64,000 bases of DNA, taken from UBA3946 sp002385755. GTDB taxonomy: Bacteria; Bacillota_I; Bacilli_A; ML615J-28; CAG-698. Under the pieces are notes generated by a model. The model was given only the letters and a program-made list of their open reading frames with translations. It was not told the DNA's origin and searched no databases. The stretch's first letter is position 1; each line of letters begins with the position of its first letter. Of the stretch, positions 8,574-17,053 are shown in pieces. Where the stretch lies: NCBI GenBank assembly GCA_050953085.1, contig JBMNLX010000001.1, forward strand, positions 62,001-126,000, written 5' to 3'. The position numbers and the translations under genes were made by a program.

Positions 8574-8810
8574 GTGAATATCGGGAAAATACTTAATTTT
8601 ATCGCGCAAAACAACATCAATCCCGAGGATGTTTTTCGCTTGGTCGAAAAAATCAAGTCCACGAACTTAAAGGACGAAAACAACTTGCGGGAAATCATTC
8701 ACGAGGCAAGCAAAATCGCGGGCAAAAAGATCGACAAGCAGAAAGAGGATTATATCGTAAAGAAAATCTTAAGCGACGAAGTGTCGGAAGACTTGTTTGA
8801 ATTACTGTAA
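8574..8810 (+). CDS. spoVIF: SpoVIF-like late sporulation protein
   Basis: A 78-residue protein with the pattern of stage VI sporulation protein F: an N-terminal NINPEDVFRLVEKI helix, KDENNLREIIHEASKIAGKK and a short acidic tail. In Bacillus, SpoVIF helps coat assembly and late spore gene expression. The start is GTG 8574 with GAGGTG at 8563-8568; the overlapping ATG at 8572 reads directly into TGA. Its position directly before spoIVA supports a sporulation role. Assignment rests on motif spacing recalled from the family, so a small unrelated helical protein is possible. Confidence 0.6.
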   Translation: MNIGKILNFIAQNNINPEDVFRLVEKIKSTNLKDENNLREIIHEASKIAGKKIDKQKEDYIVKKILSDEVSEDLFELL

Positions 8811-8823
8811 AAGGCAGCATAAT

Positions 8824-8848
8824 TTAATAATATTTTGAATATTATTAA
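8824..8848 (+). promoter_or_regulatory. Perfect 11-bp inverted repeat upstream of spoIVA
   Basis: TTAATAATATT and AATATTATTAA separated by TTG, between spoVIF and spoIVA. There is no T-run, so it may be an operator or an AT-rich hairpin within the spoIVA leader. Confidence 0.4.
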
Positions 8849-8878
8849 GTAGAACTTTTTACAGAAGGTGAGGAAAAA

Positions 8879-10351
8879 ATGAGCGATATAATTCGAGACG
8901 TGGTTTATAGAACAAACGGTGAAATGTATATCGGGGTCGTCGGGCCGGTGCGGAGCGGGAAATCACTTTTTATCAGGAAATTTATCGAGAACAAAGTGTT
9001 GCCCTATGTTTCGCCCGACTTGAAGGATAATATTATCGACGACCTCCCGCAAAGCGGCGAAGGCCGGACGATAATGACGGTCGAACCGAAATTCGTCCCC
9101 GCCAATACCGCCAACATCGTAATCGACAAAGACTTAAAATTAAGCGTCAGGCTCGTCGATTGCGTCGGTTATATTATCCCGTCCGCCAAGGGTTACATGA
9201 ACGAGGACCAGACGCCGCGCCTCGTTAAGACCCCATGGTTCAGCGAAAACATTCCGTTCGAGGAAGCGGCTACGATCGGCACGAAAAAAGTCATCGAGAA
9301 TCATACCCATATCGGCATCCTAATGACAAGCGACGGCAGCTTCGGCGAGTTTGGCCGTTCCGAATACGAAAAGGTGGAAGAAAGACTAGTCGAGGAACTG
9401 AAAAGCCTTGATAAGCCGTTCGTGATCGTCGTAAATACCGCGGCGGCGGGTTCCCAGAATACGAAAACGCTCGTCGAGGATCTCGCGAACAAATACGAGG
9501 TCGGCGTCATCGCCGCGAACGTCTCCGCTTTAAGCAACGCCGATATCGATAAGATTCTTAACGAGGCTCTAAACGAGTTTGACATCGCGAAGCTCGATAT
9601 TAAGATTCCCAGCTGGATCACGGTGCTTGACGATCGCCATCCGGTCAAAGCCGAGGTCAACGCGACGATTTCGGACGTCACGGGCGAGTTCCGGAAATTT
9701 AAGCATGTCCAGCTAATCAGGGAAAAACTGGCCGAATGCGAGCTCTTTGAGAATGTCGAGATCACGGCGCTCGATTCCGGAAGCGGCGAGGTCGAGATCG
9801 AGATTACCTGCGGCGACGATTTGTATAACGGGATTGTCGAGGAAATTATCGGCGACGCGATCAATGACCGCGGGAAGTTTATCGAGCTGCTCCAGGACGC
9901 GACGCTCGCCCGCCGCGAGTATGAAAATTACCGCGGCGCTCTTGAGGCGGTAAAGACGACCGGTTACGGGATCGCCATTCCCCAGATTGAAAACATGACC
10001 TTGGATACCCCGGAAGTCATCAAGCAAGGATCGCGTTACGGCATCAGGCTCCGGGCGGTGGCGCCCTCGGTTCATATGATCAAGGTCGAGGTTAACTCGT
10101 CGTTCGAGCCGATTATCGGGACGGAAGAACAATCAAAGAAATTGCTGGAGAAACTATTGAACGATTACGAGAACAATCCCGAGATTATTTGGGAATCGGA
10201 AATCTTCGGCCGGAAGCTAAGCGAGGTCGTAAACGACGGTATCAAGGCGAAAATTTACCTAATGCCGGAAAACGTTCAATACAAAATGCGCGAGTGCCTG
10301 GAAAAAATCGTGAACAAGGGCCGCGGCGGTATCATTGCCTTTATTCTATAA
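8879..10351 (+). CDS. spoIVA: Stage IV sporulation protein A (spore coat basement ATPase)
   Basis: SpoIVA is an ATP-hydrolysing cytoskeletal protein that polymerises on the outer forespore membrane as the base of the spore coat. The 490-residue length matches the family (492 in B. subtilis). Walker A GPVRSGKS is at residues 22-29. The region PQSGEGRTIMTVEPKFVP, the DCVGY motif, and the terminal NKGRGGIIAFIL are hallmarks. SD GGTGAGG precedes ATG 8879. It is normally sigma-E dependent; I could not assign a clear sigma-E promoter. Location between gpsA and hup equals the Bacillus arrangement. This gene is the best single sign that the organism forms endospores. Confidence 0.96.
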   Translation: MSDIIRDVVYRTNGEMYIGVVGPVRSGKSLFIRKFIENKVLPYVSPDLKDNIIDDLPQSGEGRTIMTVEPKFVPANTANIVIDKDLKLSVRLVDCVGYIIPSAKGYMNEDQTPRLVKTPWFSENIPFEEAATIGTKKVIENHTHIGILMTSDGSFGEFGRSEYEKVEERLVEELKSLDKPFVIVVNTAAAGSQNTKTLVEDLANKYEVGVIAANVSALSNADIDKILNEALNEFDIAKLDIKIPSWITVLDDRHPVKAEVNATISDVTGEFRKFKHVQLIREKLAECELFENVEITALDSGSGEVEIEITCGDDLYNGIVEEIIGDAINDRGKFIELLQDATLARREYENYRGALEAVKTTGYGIAIPQIENMTLDTPEVIKQGSRYGIRLRAVAPSVHMIKVEVNSSFEPIIGTEEQSKKLLEKLLNDYENNPEIIWESEIFGRKLSEVVNDGIKAKIYLMPENVQYKMRECLEKIVNKGRGGIIAFIL

Positions 10352-10380
10352 GACTTATAACGGAAATCAATTTTCCGGTT

Positions 10381-10410
10381 AAATCACCGCCTTTAGCGGT
10401 GATTTTTTTG
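10381..10410 (+). terminator. Terminator after spoIVA
   Basis: AAATCACCGC, loop CTTTA, GCGGTGATTT, then a T-run. Confidence 0.88.
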
Positions 10411-10453
10411 CTTTTTTCGGTCGCGTAAACCAAAAAAAGTTATATATTTGGAC

Positions 10454-10482
10454 TTGAGAAAAGACGGCGTAAATGTTATACT
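10454..10482 (+). promoter_or_regulatory. Promoter for hup
   Basis: TTGAGA at 10454-10459, 17-nt spacer, TATACT at 10477-10482 with a TGT extended -10. Confidence 0.65.
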
Positions 10483-10508
10483 TTTAGTTAGACGGACAGG
10501 GAAAAATT

Positions 10509-10793
10509 ATGATAAAAGAAGAATATTTGGAACAAATAAAAAACGAAACCGGGCTTACGAAACGCGATATCGAAAAGGCCGTAAATTGCTTCATCGCTTT
10601 AATGAAGAAGAATCTCGCGACGAAAGGCAAGATAAATCTCGCGAATTTCGGCACCTTCTCCGTCGCCCGTTTTTCGCCGAAGCGGCTCTACAGCCCGCGC
10701 GACGGCCGTAAACTTTCCGGCGGCGCCATATACAAAGTATATTTCAAGCAAAGCAAGGAATTCAAGGAATATTTAAAGAAGGAAATGGTTTAG
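10509..10793 (+). CDS. hup: HU-family DNA-binding protein
   Basis: Small histone-like protein that bends and compacts DNA. The 94 residues include the classical HU start (helix EQIKNETGLTKRDIEKAV), the INLANFGTFSVARF strand region and a beta arm with basic residues. The usual RNP tip of the arm is replaced by a YSPRDGRKL stretch, so intercalation may differ from textbook HU. The Bacillus hbs gene also follows spoIVA. The ankyrin gene starts 3 nt downstream and is probably co-transcribed. Confidence 0.9.
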   Translation: MIKEEYLEQIKNETGLTKRDIEKAVNCFIALMKKNLATKGKINLANFGTFSVARFSPKRLYSPRDGRKLSGGAIYKVYFKQSKEFKEYLKKEMV

Positions 10794-10796
10794 GAT

Positions 10797-12107
10797 ATGG
10801 AGAATGTTTTTCGCTTATATCAAGATGTCGGGGACGGGCGGTCAAGAAACATCCTCGAAGCGGTCATGAACAACGATTGCAAGTATATCATTGATTATTA
10901 CCGCGCCGGTTTTGATATTAAGACGGTCGACGACAAAGGCGAGACGCTTTTGCACAAAGCCTCCCGCAACGATTACTTCGAGGTCGTCGATTTGCTTGTC
11001 AAGCTCGGGCTTGACGTCAACGCCCGCAACAATTACCGGGAAACGCCGCTTCATCTCGCCGTGCAGTTTAAAAACAGCCAGGTCGCGGACAAACTCCTGT
11101 TCGAGGGCGCCAACGTCAACGCGCAAAACCGGAAAAAAGTCGCGCCGCTCCATCTCGCCGCGAGCCGAGGCAAGGAATCAATCTTAAATCAACTCATCGA
11201 TTATAACGCCAAGGTCAATATCGCCGACGAGAACGGGGCGAAGCCGATCCATCACGCCGTCCTTTCCGGGAAAAGGGAAATCATCAGGCATCTTTTAAAT
11301 AACGGGAGCAGCCTCGCCGAGGCCGATGACCGGAAAAATAACGTTCTTCATTACGCTTGCGATGCGGGCGACGATAATCTCGTGAGTTATATTCTTCGGC
11401 ACATGACCGTGAACAATAACCGCAATATTTATCTCGAGACGGCGCTTCATCGCGCCGCCGCCAAATGCTCGACGGCGACGGTTAAAGAACTCCTAAACCA
11501 CGGCTACGACCCCGAGGCGCTTAATATCAATCAGCAGACGCCCGCTGACGTCGCGGCCGCGAGCGGTCGGGTTGATAACGCGGAGTTTTTGCAGAATCAC
11601 TTGGCGAGCGCGGAATTCAAGGAACGAATCGGGAATTATCCCCTGCACCGGGCAATCCGCGCCAATAACCACCAGCTCATCGTCCAATTTCTTACCACGG
11701 AAAACACCAACCAGTTTGATTATTTCGGGAAAACACCGATGTATTACGCCGTGATCATCGGCGCCGTGAAGATTGTAGACTATCTTTTCCAAAGAGGCGC
11801 GAGAATCGACGTTGTCGACAGTTTCAACCAGCCCGCGCTCCTGCTCGCCATCTATAACGAGGATTACGAGATGATCGAGTATTTGCTTAAGCGCGGAGCG
11901 AAGGTGAACGAGATTTACTACGGCCGGAGTTATCTTTACCGCGCGATCATGCGGAATAATTACGAAATCGTGAAACTTTTAATCGATAACGGCGCCGACG
12001 TCAATTATATCGACAATCGCCACCGGACGATTTATTCCTACGCCTTGGATTATGCCGATGACGATATCATCGAGTTGCTGGTAGAAAAGAAAGCCGCTTT
12101 GGTTTAA
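10797..12107 (+). CDS. Ankyrin-repeat protein
   Basis: 436 residues made almost entirely of about a dozen ankyrin repeats, each with the core pattern xG.TPLHxAa..g...v..Ll..Ga.vn, for example ETPLHLAVQFKNSQVADKLL and VAPLHLAASRGKESILNQL. There is no signal peptide or membrane segment, so it is cytoplasmic. Ankyrin stacks bind other proteins; the partner is unknown. The gene begins 3 nt after hup with its start ATG overlapping a weak GGATATGGAG context, so translation may be coupled to HU. Such a pairing is not part of the Bacillus order. A hairpin terminator follows. Confidence 0.88.
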   Translation: MENVFRLYQDVGDGRSRNILEAVMNNDCKYIIDYYRAGFDIKTVDDKGETLLHKASRNDYFEVVDLLVKLGLDVNARNNYRETPLHLAVQFKNSQVADKLLFEGANVNAQNRKKVAPLHLAASRGKESILNQLIDYNAKVNIADENGAKPIHHAVLSGKREIIRHLLNNGSSLAEADDRKNNVLHYACDAGDDNLVSYILRHMTVNNNRNIYLETALHRAAAKCSTATVKELLNHGYDPEALNINQQTPADVAAASGRVDNAEFLQNHLASAEFKERIGNYPLHRAIRANNHQLIVQFLTTENTNQFDYFGKTPMYYAVIIGAVKIVDYLFQRGARIDVVDSFNQPALLLAIYNEDYEMIEYLLKRGAKVNEIYYGRSYLYRAIMRNNYEIVKLLIDNGADVNYIDNRHRTIYSYALDYADDDIIELLVEKKAALV

Positions 12108-12128
12108 TAAGAAATTCGCATAATGTAT

Positions 12129-12164
12129 GCCAAGAGATAAAAGTGATAATTTCTTGGCTTTTTT
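12129..12164 (+). terminator. Terminator after the hup-ankyrin pair
   Basis: GCCAAGA at 12129-12135 pairs with TCTTGGC at 12152-12158 (inner bases AT-rich), followed by six T. The remaining intergenic stretch to 12386 shows no convincing gene. Confidence 0.75.
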
Positions 12165-12386
12165 ATTAGGTAAGACGCAAATAGAGCGACCGATGATAAA
12201 TTGTCATATCATACGATAAACATAATGAGGCGATAGTTTGATAACTTTTTTTTGCTTATGGTTTTTTCGGCGCTTATTTGTTCGGTCGCGCGTAATAAAA
12301 GTATGCGGGCAAACCGCTTCCCGGCCATATCGCAAAGCTTTTTGACTTGCCGGTTATATTAATAGAAAAACGACATAATATTTAGT

Positions 12387-13172
12387 ATGAAGAAAATCGC
12401 GGTTATCCTTTCCTTATTCGCGCTCGTCTTTCTCGTTTTATTCATCATTATCGATCAGGACCGACAAAACTTAAACATCGTCTACGTCGATAACCTGGTT
12501 GGGGAAGAGGCGGTGACCGTGAAGGTCTGCGTTCGCCGCCCCGATAGCAAGCTCGCGCTTATCGACGTCGAAAAACATACCGACGAAGACGAGCTTATCT
12601 ACATCCTTAAAATCTATGACCACTATCGGAACGCCCTCCCGCCGAGATACACAACGCCCCTCGTCGGTAATTTCGAGATATTGAAATTTGAAAAAACGAA
12701 CGATACCCTCGTTATCGAGCTTAAGGCGATGTATCTAAAGGAGGGGCTGAGTGATTTCTTAACGGCCCTGATGTGGTCTTATCAATACCGAGGCATCGCC
12801 GCGGTCGACATTAAAATAAACAAGGAACAATTCCGCATCGAGAAAAACCGGGCGATTAATCCGGAAATCGAAACGCCCTACGGAAATGTCACGCAGACTA
12901 TCTTTTACCGGGAAGGAGATGAAATATTGCCCGTGACCTATATCCATAAGGAAAACCGCGTTGATTTTCTGTTGAAAAAAATTATTTCCAAATACCCGGG
13001 CGCATCATACGAATACGCCGCGGAAGGCGGGTTGCTCACGATTCGGATAACCGACCCGGATTATCAAATCTCGAAAGACATTACCGATATGCTGCTTTTA
13101 AGCATCGATAATCTGGGAATCTACGATAATATCGTCATTATAAAAAACGGCGACGTCGTCGCGAATAATTAA
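12387..13172 (+). CDS. Membrane-anchored protein with possible GerM-like domains
   Basis: 261 residues. An N-terminal hydrophobic helix (residues 4-22, VILSLFALVFLVLFIII) without a cysteine lipobox suggests a signal anchor with the rest outside the cell. The exported part has two similar alpha/beta segments with alternating strands, each followed by a leucine-rich helix (LSDFLTALMWSYQYRGIAAVDI and ITDMLLLSIDNLGIYDNIVI). This recalls GerM domains found in spore and cell-envelope proteins, but the match is by general pattern only. Upstream sequence TATATT and CATAATAT resembles sigma-E boxes. Function is unknown; a sporulation role is an inference from the context. Confidence 0.45.
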   Translation: MKKIAVILSLFALVFLVLFIIIDQDRQNLNIVYVDNLVGEEAVTVKVCVRRPDSKLALIDVEKHTDEDELIYILKIYDHYRNALPPRYTTPLVGNFEILKFEKTNDTLVIELKAMYLKEGLSDFLTALMWSYQYRGIAAVDIKINKEQFRIEKNRAINPEIETPYGNVTQTIFYREGDEILPVTYIHKENRVDFLLKKIISKYPGASYEYAAEGGLLTIRITDPDYQISKDITDMLLLSIDNLGIYDNIVIIKNGDVVANN

Positions 13173-13186
13173 ACGCTGCCGGACGA

Positions 13187-13215
13187 AAACAAGATCCCGC
13201 GCGGGGATCTTGTTT
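13187..13215. terminator. Bidirectional terminator between converging genes
   Basis: AAACAAGATCCC at 13187-13198 and GGGATCTTGTTT at 13204-13215 form a 12-bp stem between the convergent genes ending at 13172 and 13214. Confidence 0.75.
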
Positions 13216-14467
13216 AAGTTTGGGAATGGATTAAGTTGTTGATGGATGGATCCAGGGGTTCGTAGATAAAGGAGATTTTTTCGGCGGCTTGGCGGGCGTT
13301 TTTCATCGCCTCGTCGCTCGTGCTCCCGGTGGCGATAACATAAGCGTAACGGTCGCCGAGAGATTCCGGCGGAGTAATCAGGCGGCCGCGGCGCGGTTTG
13401 ACATAAACATATTTTACGTTCGGGTCCTTCTCGATTTCCCGGCGGCCGATAACTTTATGAAGAATTCCCGCCTCGGCGACGGTTATATACTCGGCGTAAG
13501 TCGGGATTTTTTGTTTCGGTTCGAGATCCGGCTTTTCCCCGACGGCGAGTTTTAAAGTCTCGCGCGCGAGATTGATGCCAAGACCGATCTCGATCATCGC
13601 GTTCATCCCGGCGCCGGAAATCCGCGGATTAATCTCGATTAATTTCCACGTTCCCTTGACGTTTCTCATCTCGAGATGACAGGGACCGTTCTTAAAACCG
13701 AATTTTCCAAGAACCGTTTTGACGGCCAGCATGAGCCGGCAGAGAAAATTAGGTTCGGGTTCAACTAGCAGGCTGTAGCCGATGATAATAAAATGATTGT
13801 TAATCAATTTGATTTCCTGGGCGACCACGGCCACGATATTGATATCCCCGTCGATAGCCAGGACCTCGACGATGTACTGGGGACCTTCCAAAAACTCCTC
13901 GACAAGGATCGTTCCTTCCGGGTAAAGGTTGGTAAGGATCCGGAAATTTCGGTAAAGCGAATCGCGGTCCGGGGAGTAGAAGACGTCCCGGGAACCGTTC
14001 GAATCAATATATTTTACAACTGCCGGAAGCAGTTTTTTCGCTGTGTGGATCTGACCGCCCGCGGTCGCCGGGATAGAGACGAATCTGGGGTTATGAAGCG
14101 TGTTTTTCAGCGCCTCGCGGGTCTTTAACTTGTTTTCCATCAACCGCATCGCCTCGGCGGAAAAGGCGGGAAGGCCGCGCACTTCGGAAAGTCGCGCGGC
14201 GACCGAGCACCAGGGGTCGATAAAACTGACGATCGCGGAAATGGTGAGCGGCAGCTGCTCGAGATATGAAATCATTTCTCTAATCCGGTCATAGTCGTAT
14301 AGATTGCAATAGATCATCATGCCGACGTCGGGGTACTCGTTTCTTTGACTGAACTGCCGGGAATTGCTCGTCAAAAGGCAGGTAACGTAACCCATGGCGG
14401 CGGCCGCTTTGATCGCTTCGCGGGAAGAACCGGATTTTTTTGTTCCGAGAAAAACAATCGCGTTAAT
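13214..14467 (-). CDS. ATP-grasp ligase-like protein with probable AUU start codon
   Basis: A 417-residue ATP-grasp protein of the carbamoyl-phosphate-synthase/biotin-carboxylase-like type. Visible motifs: VEEFLEGPQYIVEVLAIDG (ATP and metal site), GPCHLEMRNVKGTWKLIEIN, and the closing NPRISGAG with the metal-binding E and N. Such enzymes join a carboxylate to an amine using ATP. The first ATG is at 14395, but the same frame upstream encodes NAIVFLGTKKSGSSREAIKA, the expected first beta-strand and glycine loop. The only usable codon there is ATT at 14467-14465, with AAAGGAG 8 nt upstream, and a stop lies shortly before. AUU initiation is rare (infC is the classic case). It is divergent from the YheC/YheD-type gene, with which it may work. 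Confidence 0.75.
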   Translation of the reverse strand: MNAIVFLGTKKSGSSREAIKAAAAMGYVTCLLTSNSRQFSQRNEYPDVGMMIYCNLYDYDRIREMISYLEQLPLTISAIVSFIDPWCSVAARLSEVRGLPAFSAEAMRLMENKLKTREALKNTLHNPRFVSIPATAGGQIHTAKKLLPAVVKYIDSNGSRDVFYSPDRDSLYRNFRILTNLYPEGTILVEEFLEGPQYIVEVLAIDGDINIVAVVAQEIKLINNHFIIIGYSLLVEPEPNFLCRLMLAVKTVLGKFGFKNGPCHLEMRNVKGTWKLIEINPRISGAGMNAMIEIGLGINLARETLKLAVGEKPDLEPKQKIPTYAEYITVAEAGILHKVIGRREIEKDPNVKYVYVKPRRGRLITPPESLGDRYAYVIATGSTSDEAMKNARQAAEKISFIYEPLDPSINNLIHSQT

Positions 14468-14482
14468 AGAGAAAACTCCTTT
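14459..14482 (-). promoter_or_regulatory. Ribosome binding site for the AUU-initiated ATP-grasp gene
   Basis: On the minus strand AAAGGAG (complement of 14476-14482) precedes ATT at 14467-14465 by 8 nt. No ATG, GTG or TTG occurs in this frame between the upstream TGA and this ATT. Confidence 0.6.
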
Positions 14483-14618
14483 GCTTGTAGGATTTCATAA
14501 TATATATACTATATAATATGAAGGGGAACTTTTACCGCAAGGGAATAAACCTAGAAAAACAAAGAAAAAAGCATAGTCCAAAAGCGAATATTTTCATATG
14601 TTATACTAGAGGTGTAGC

Positions 14619-15689
14619 ATGATTACTATCGGACTGCTTCATACGCGCCTCGATCCCAACTTAGTGTCGCGGGCATACCTATATTCGGCGATCGCCCGCG
14701 TCGAGGGATTCAGGCTTTTTTATTTTACCTCGCGCGACGTCGATTTCGAGAAAAAAAAGATTAACGGCAAGGCATACCGCGGCGGCTCCTGGGTTGCCCG
14801 GGAATTTTCCTTTCCCGACGTCGTCTTAAACGTCGCCGGGCCAAACACGGCGCGCCAGCGAGCAATATACGATCGCCTCGCCGCTTTGGTTCCTTTCACA
14901 AGTTATCGTTTGGGTCATAAAACGACCGTTTATAATAAACTCATTAAAGGGAAGACGTTTCTTCCTTATATTATTCCCTTCCGGCTCGCGCGAAAAGCGG
15001 AAGACGTTATCGGGTTTTTGAACCAGCACGGGAAAATTATCATCAAGCCGAACGGGGACAGCCACGGGAATTATATTTATTATATCGAGAAAGACGATGA
15101 CGGTTACCGTTTTATCTACCGGAACAGCGCATATCGCGTCGGCGCTGATGAAATAAAAGAACAACTGGCAAGCATTATCGCCAAACGGTCAATGATAATG
15201 CAGAAATATATTAATTCACGCCGGAAAAAAGGCGAAGCCTATGATTTCCGCCTCCACGTTCAAAAAAACGGTTCCGGGATCTGGCAGATAACGGCGATTT
15301 TTCCGCGCGTCGCGAACGACGAGCGGATAATCACCAATCTCAGCCAAGGCGCTTTTCTAAGCGTTTTCGAACGCTTTATCGAAAACGAGTTTCCCGACGA
15401 ACACAAGGAATTGAAATTCAAAATCGAGGGTTTCGCCTTGCTTTTGGCTCGTCATCTCGATGAAATCTACGATCGCGAGTTCGACGAACTGGGAATCGAC
15501 ATCGGTCTTGACGAGGCGGGAAAGATATGGATTTACGAGGTTAACTGGCGCCCCGGCCACGTTTATATCGAAGTCAAAGCCGCGCGCGCCGCCGTGAATT
15601 ACGCCGCGTATCTCGCGAGAAAAAAAAAGAAAGAGAGAGAGAATGAAACGCCTAAGCCTAAAGGAAATAACCAAGGTTCTGGGAATTGA
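14619..15689 (+). CDS. YheC/YheD-family ATP-grasp protein (endospore coat associated)
   Basis: 356 residues similar in layout to the YheC/YheD family associated with the Bacillus spore coat: N-terminal GLLHTRLDPNLVSRAY, LGHKTTVYNKLIKGKTFLPY, KIIIKPNGDSHGNYIYYIEK (ATP-binding lysine), AYDFRLHVQKNGSGIW and the metal-binding end IGLDEAGKIWIYEVNWRPGH. It probably acts as an ATP-dependent carboxylate-amine ligase in the mother cell; no substrate is proven. Start ATG 14619 has GAGGTG upstream and an extended -10 TGTTATACT at 14599-14607. Its 3' end overlaps the MurF-like gene by 47 nt, so the two are translationally linked. Confidence 0.78.
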   Translation: MITIGLLHTRLDPNLVSRAYLYSAIARVEGFRLFYFTSRDVDFEKKKINGKAYRGGSWVAREFSFPDVVLNVAGPNTARQRAIYDRLAALVPFTSYRLGHKTTVYNKLIKGKTFLPYIIPFRLARKAEDVIGFLNQHGKIIIKPNGDSHGNYIYYIEKDDDGYRFIYRNSAYRVGADEIKEQLASIIAKRSMIMQKYINSRRKKGEAYDFRLHVQKNGSGIWQITAIFPRVANDERIITNLSQGAFLSVFERFIENEFPDEHKELKFKIEGFALLLARHLDEIYDREFDELGIDIGLDEAGKIWIYEVNWRPGHVYIEVKAARAAVNYAAYLARKKKKERENETPKPKGNNQGSGN

Positions 15690-17016
15690 TTTTACCGGCC
15701 CGGATGTTATTATAAGAAAAGTTCATAACGATATCGACAAAATAAGCGATTATTCGCTTACGTTTCACTTGAATAAAAACAAGCCCATTAACCGAAAACT
15801 ATTTAACGGGCTCCGGCACGCTTATCTCGTGACCGACCAGCCGCCGCTTCGCGAGGAAAACATTCCGCGCGAGCGCGCGCTACTCGTCGCCAATGTCGGG
15901 AACGCCTATCGGGAATTTTTAGGTTATTACCGGCGCCTTTTCGATTTTCCCGTCGTGGCGGTGACCGGGACCTGCGGAAAGACCTCGACCAAAGAGATGA
16001 TAACGCAAGTTCTTAGGAAAAAGAGCCGAGTCGTGGCGACGTTTCAAAGCAAAAATAACCTTCGCCATTATCACCGATATTTGATGCGTTTTGACGACAG
16101 TTGCGATTTCGGCGTCTTTGAGACCGCCCTTACGCATCCCGGCCACGTGATCGCGGGTTGCGAGATTGTGAAACCGCAAATAGGGATTATCACGAAAATC
16201 GGCGTCGATCATCTCAATCACTGCAAAAGCATGGATTTATATATCAAAGCCAAGGCGGAGATGCTTACCGCCCTTGGCTCGAACGGGACGCTGATTATTA
16301 ACGGCGATTGTGAAAACATAAAGAAAATCGATTTTTCTTATTTTAAAGGAAAAATCATCACCTTTGGAATCGACAATCGCGCCGATTTCCGGGGAACGAA
16401 TCTCAAATACCTGCCGCGGGGAATGCGGTTTACGCTCTCGCGCAAGGGAAGAGAATACCGCGCGCATCTACCCGCTTACGGAAAACATAATGTCTATAAC
16501 GCGCTCGCGGCGCTCGCCGCTTTGGACGCCCTCGGCGAGCCGCTAACTGAGGCGATTCAGTCTCTGCGCGATTATAAGCCGATTAGGTCGCACACGGAGG
16601 TCTTTTACGCCCCCGGCGGGAGTTTGATGATCGACGATACTTGGAGCGCGAACCCGACCTCGCTCGAGACGGCGCTTGAGGTGCTTACCCATCTTGGGAA
16701 AGAGAAAAAGAAAATCGTCGTGATCGGCAGGATTTCCTATCTCGGGACACATACCGATCTTTACTATCAAAAAGCGGCGGAAGCCATCGCTCAAGCCGGC
16801 GTCGATTGCCTGATTACGAAAGGCTCATCGGCCGTAAGAATCGCCCAATACGCCGCGCAAGCGGGGATAAGAAGCGAAAATATCGCGGCTTGCGCGAACA
16901 ATCGCGAAGTCAAGGAAAACCTGCTTCGGCGCATCGACGCGCAAACGGCCGTCCTCTTTAAGGTCTCGATGCTGGATAAGAGCTTCCGGTCGTTGATTGA
17001 AGAATTTAAAAAATAA
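15643..17016 (+). CDS. MurF-like Mur ligase family protein
   Basis: 457 residues. The three Mur-ligase domains are recognisable: an N-terminal MurF-type domain, a central ATPase domain with VTGTCGKTSTKEM at about 106-118, the MurF-like ETALTHPGHV and DHLNHCKSMDLY (metal site), and a C-terminal domain introduced by IDDTWSANPTSLE, close to the MurF DDSYNANPDS motif. True MurF adds D-Ala-D-Ala to the peptidoglycan precursor. However, the usual NNEIGVP segment is changed to SKNNLRHYHRYL, and the gene is linked to ATP-grasp genes and not to mur/ddl genes. A specialised amino-acid ligase, perhaps for spore material or a peptide metabolite, is therefore plausible. A strong terminator follows. Confidence 0.8.
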   Translation: MKRLSLKEITKVLGIDFTGPDVIIRKVHNDIDKISDYSLTFHLNKNKPINRKLFNGLRHAYLVTDQPPLREENIPRERALLVANVGNAYREFLGYYRRLFDFPVVAVTGTCGKTSTKEMITQVLRKKSRVVATFQSKNNLRHYHRYLMRFDDSCDFGVFETALTHPGHVIAGCEIVKPQIGIITKIGVDHLNHCKSMDLYIKAKAEMLTALGSNGTLIINGDCENIKKIDFSYFKGKIITFGIDNRADFRGTNLKYLPRGMRFTLSRKGREYRAHLPAYGKHNVYNALAALAALDALGEPLTEAIQSLRDYKPIRSHTEVFYAPGGSLMIDDTWSANPTSLETALEVLTHLGKEKKKIVVIGRISYLGTHTDLYYQKAAEAIAQAGVDCLITKGSSAVRIAQYAAQAGIRSENIAACANNREVKENLLRRIDAQTAVLFKVSMLDKSFRSLIEEFKK

Positions 17017-17046
17017 GCCGCGCCAATATCCCGGCGCGGCTTATTT
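17011..17046. terminator. Bidirectional terminator between the MurF-like gene and a small minus-strand gene
   Basis: A 14-bp stem AAATAAGCCGCGCC (17011-17024) with GGCGCGGCTTATTT (17033-17046). It contains the end of the MurF-like gene and also serves the convergent small gene. Confidence 0.85.
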
Positions 17047-17053
17047 CTTTCTC

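Noticed and set aside
12237..12350. TTG-started small ORF in the 12108-12386 gap
   Set aside because: Weak start, odd composition and no conservation evidence; not supportable.
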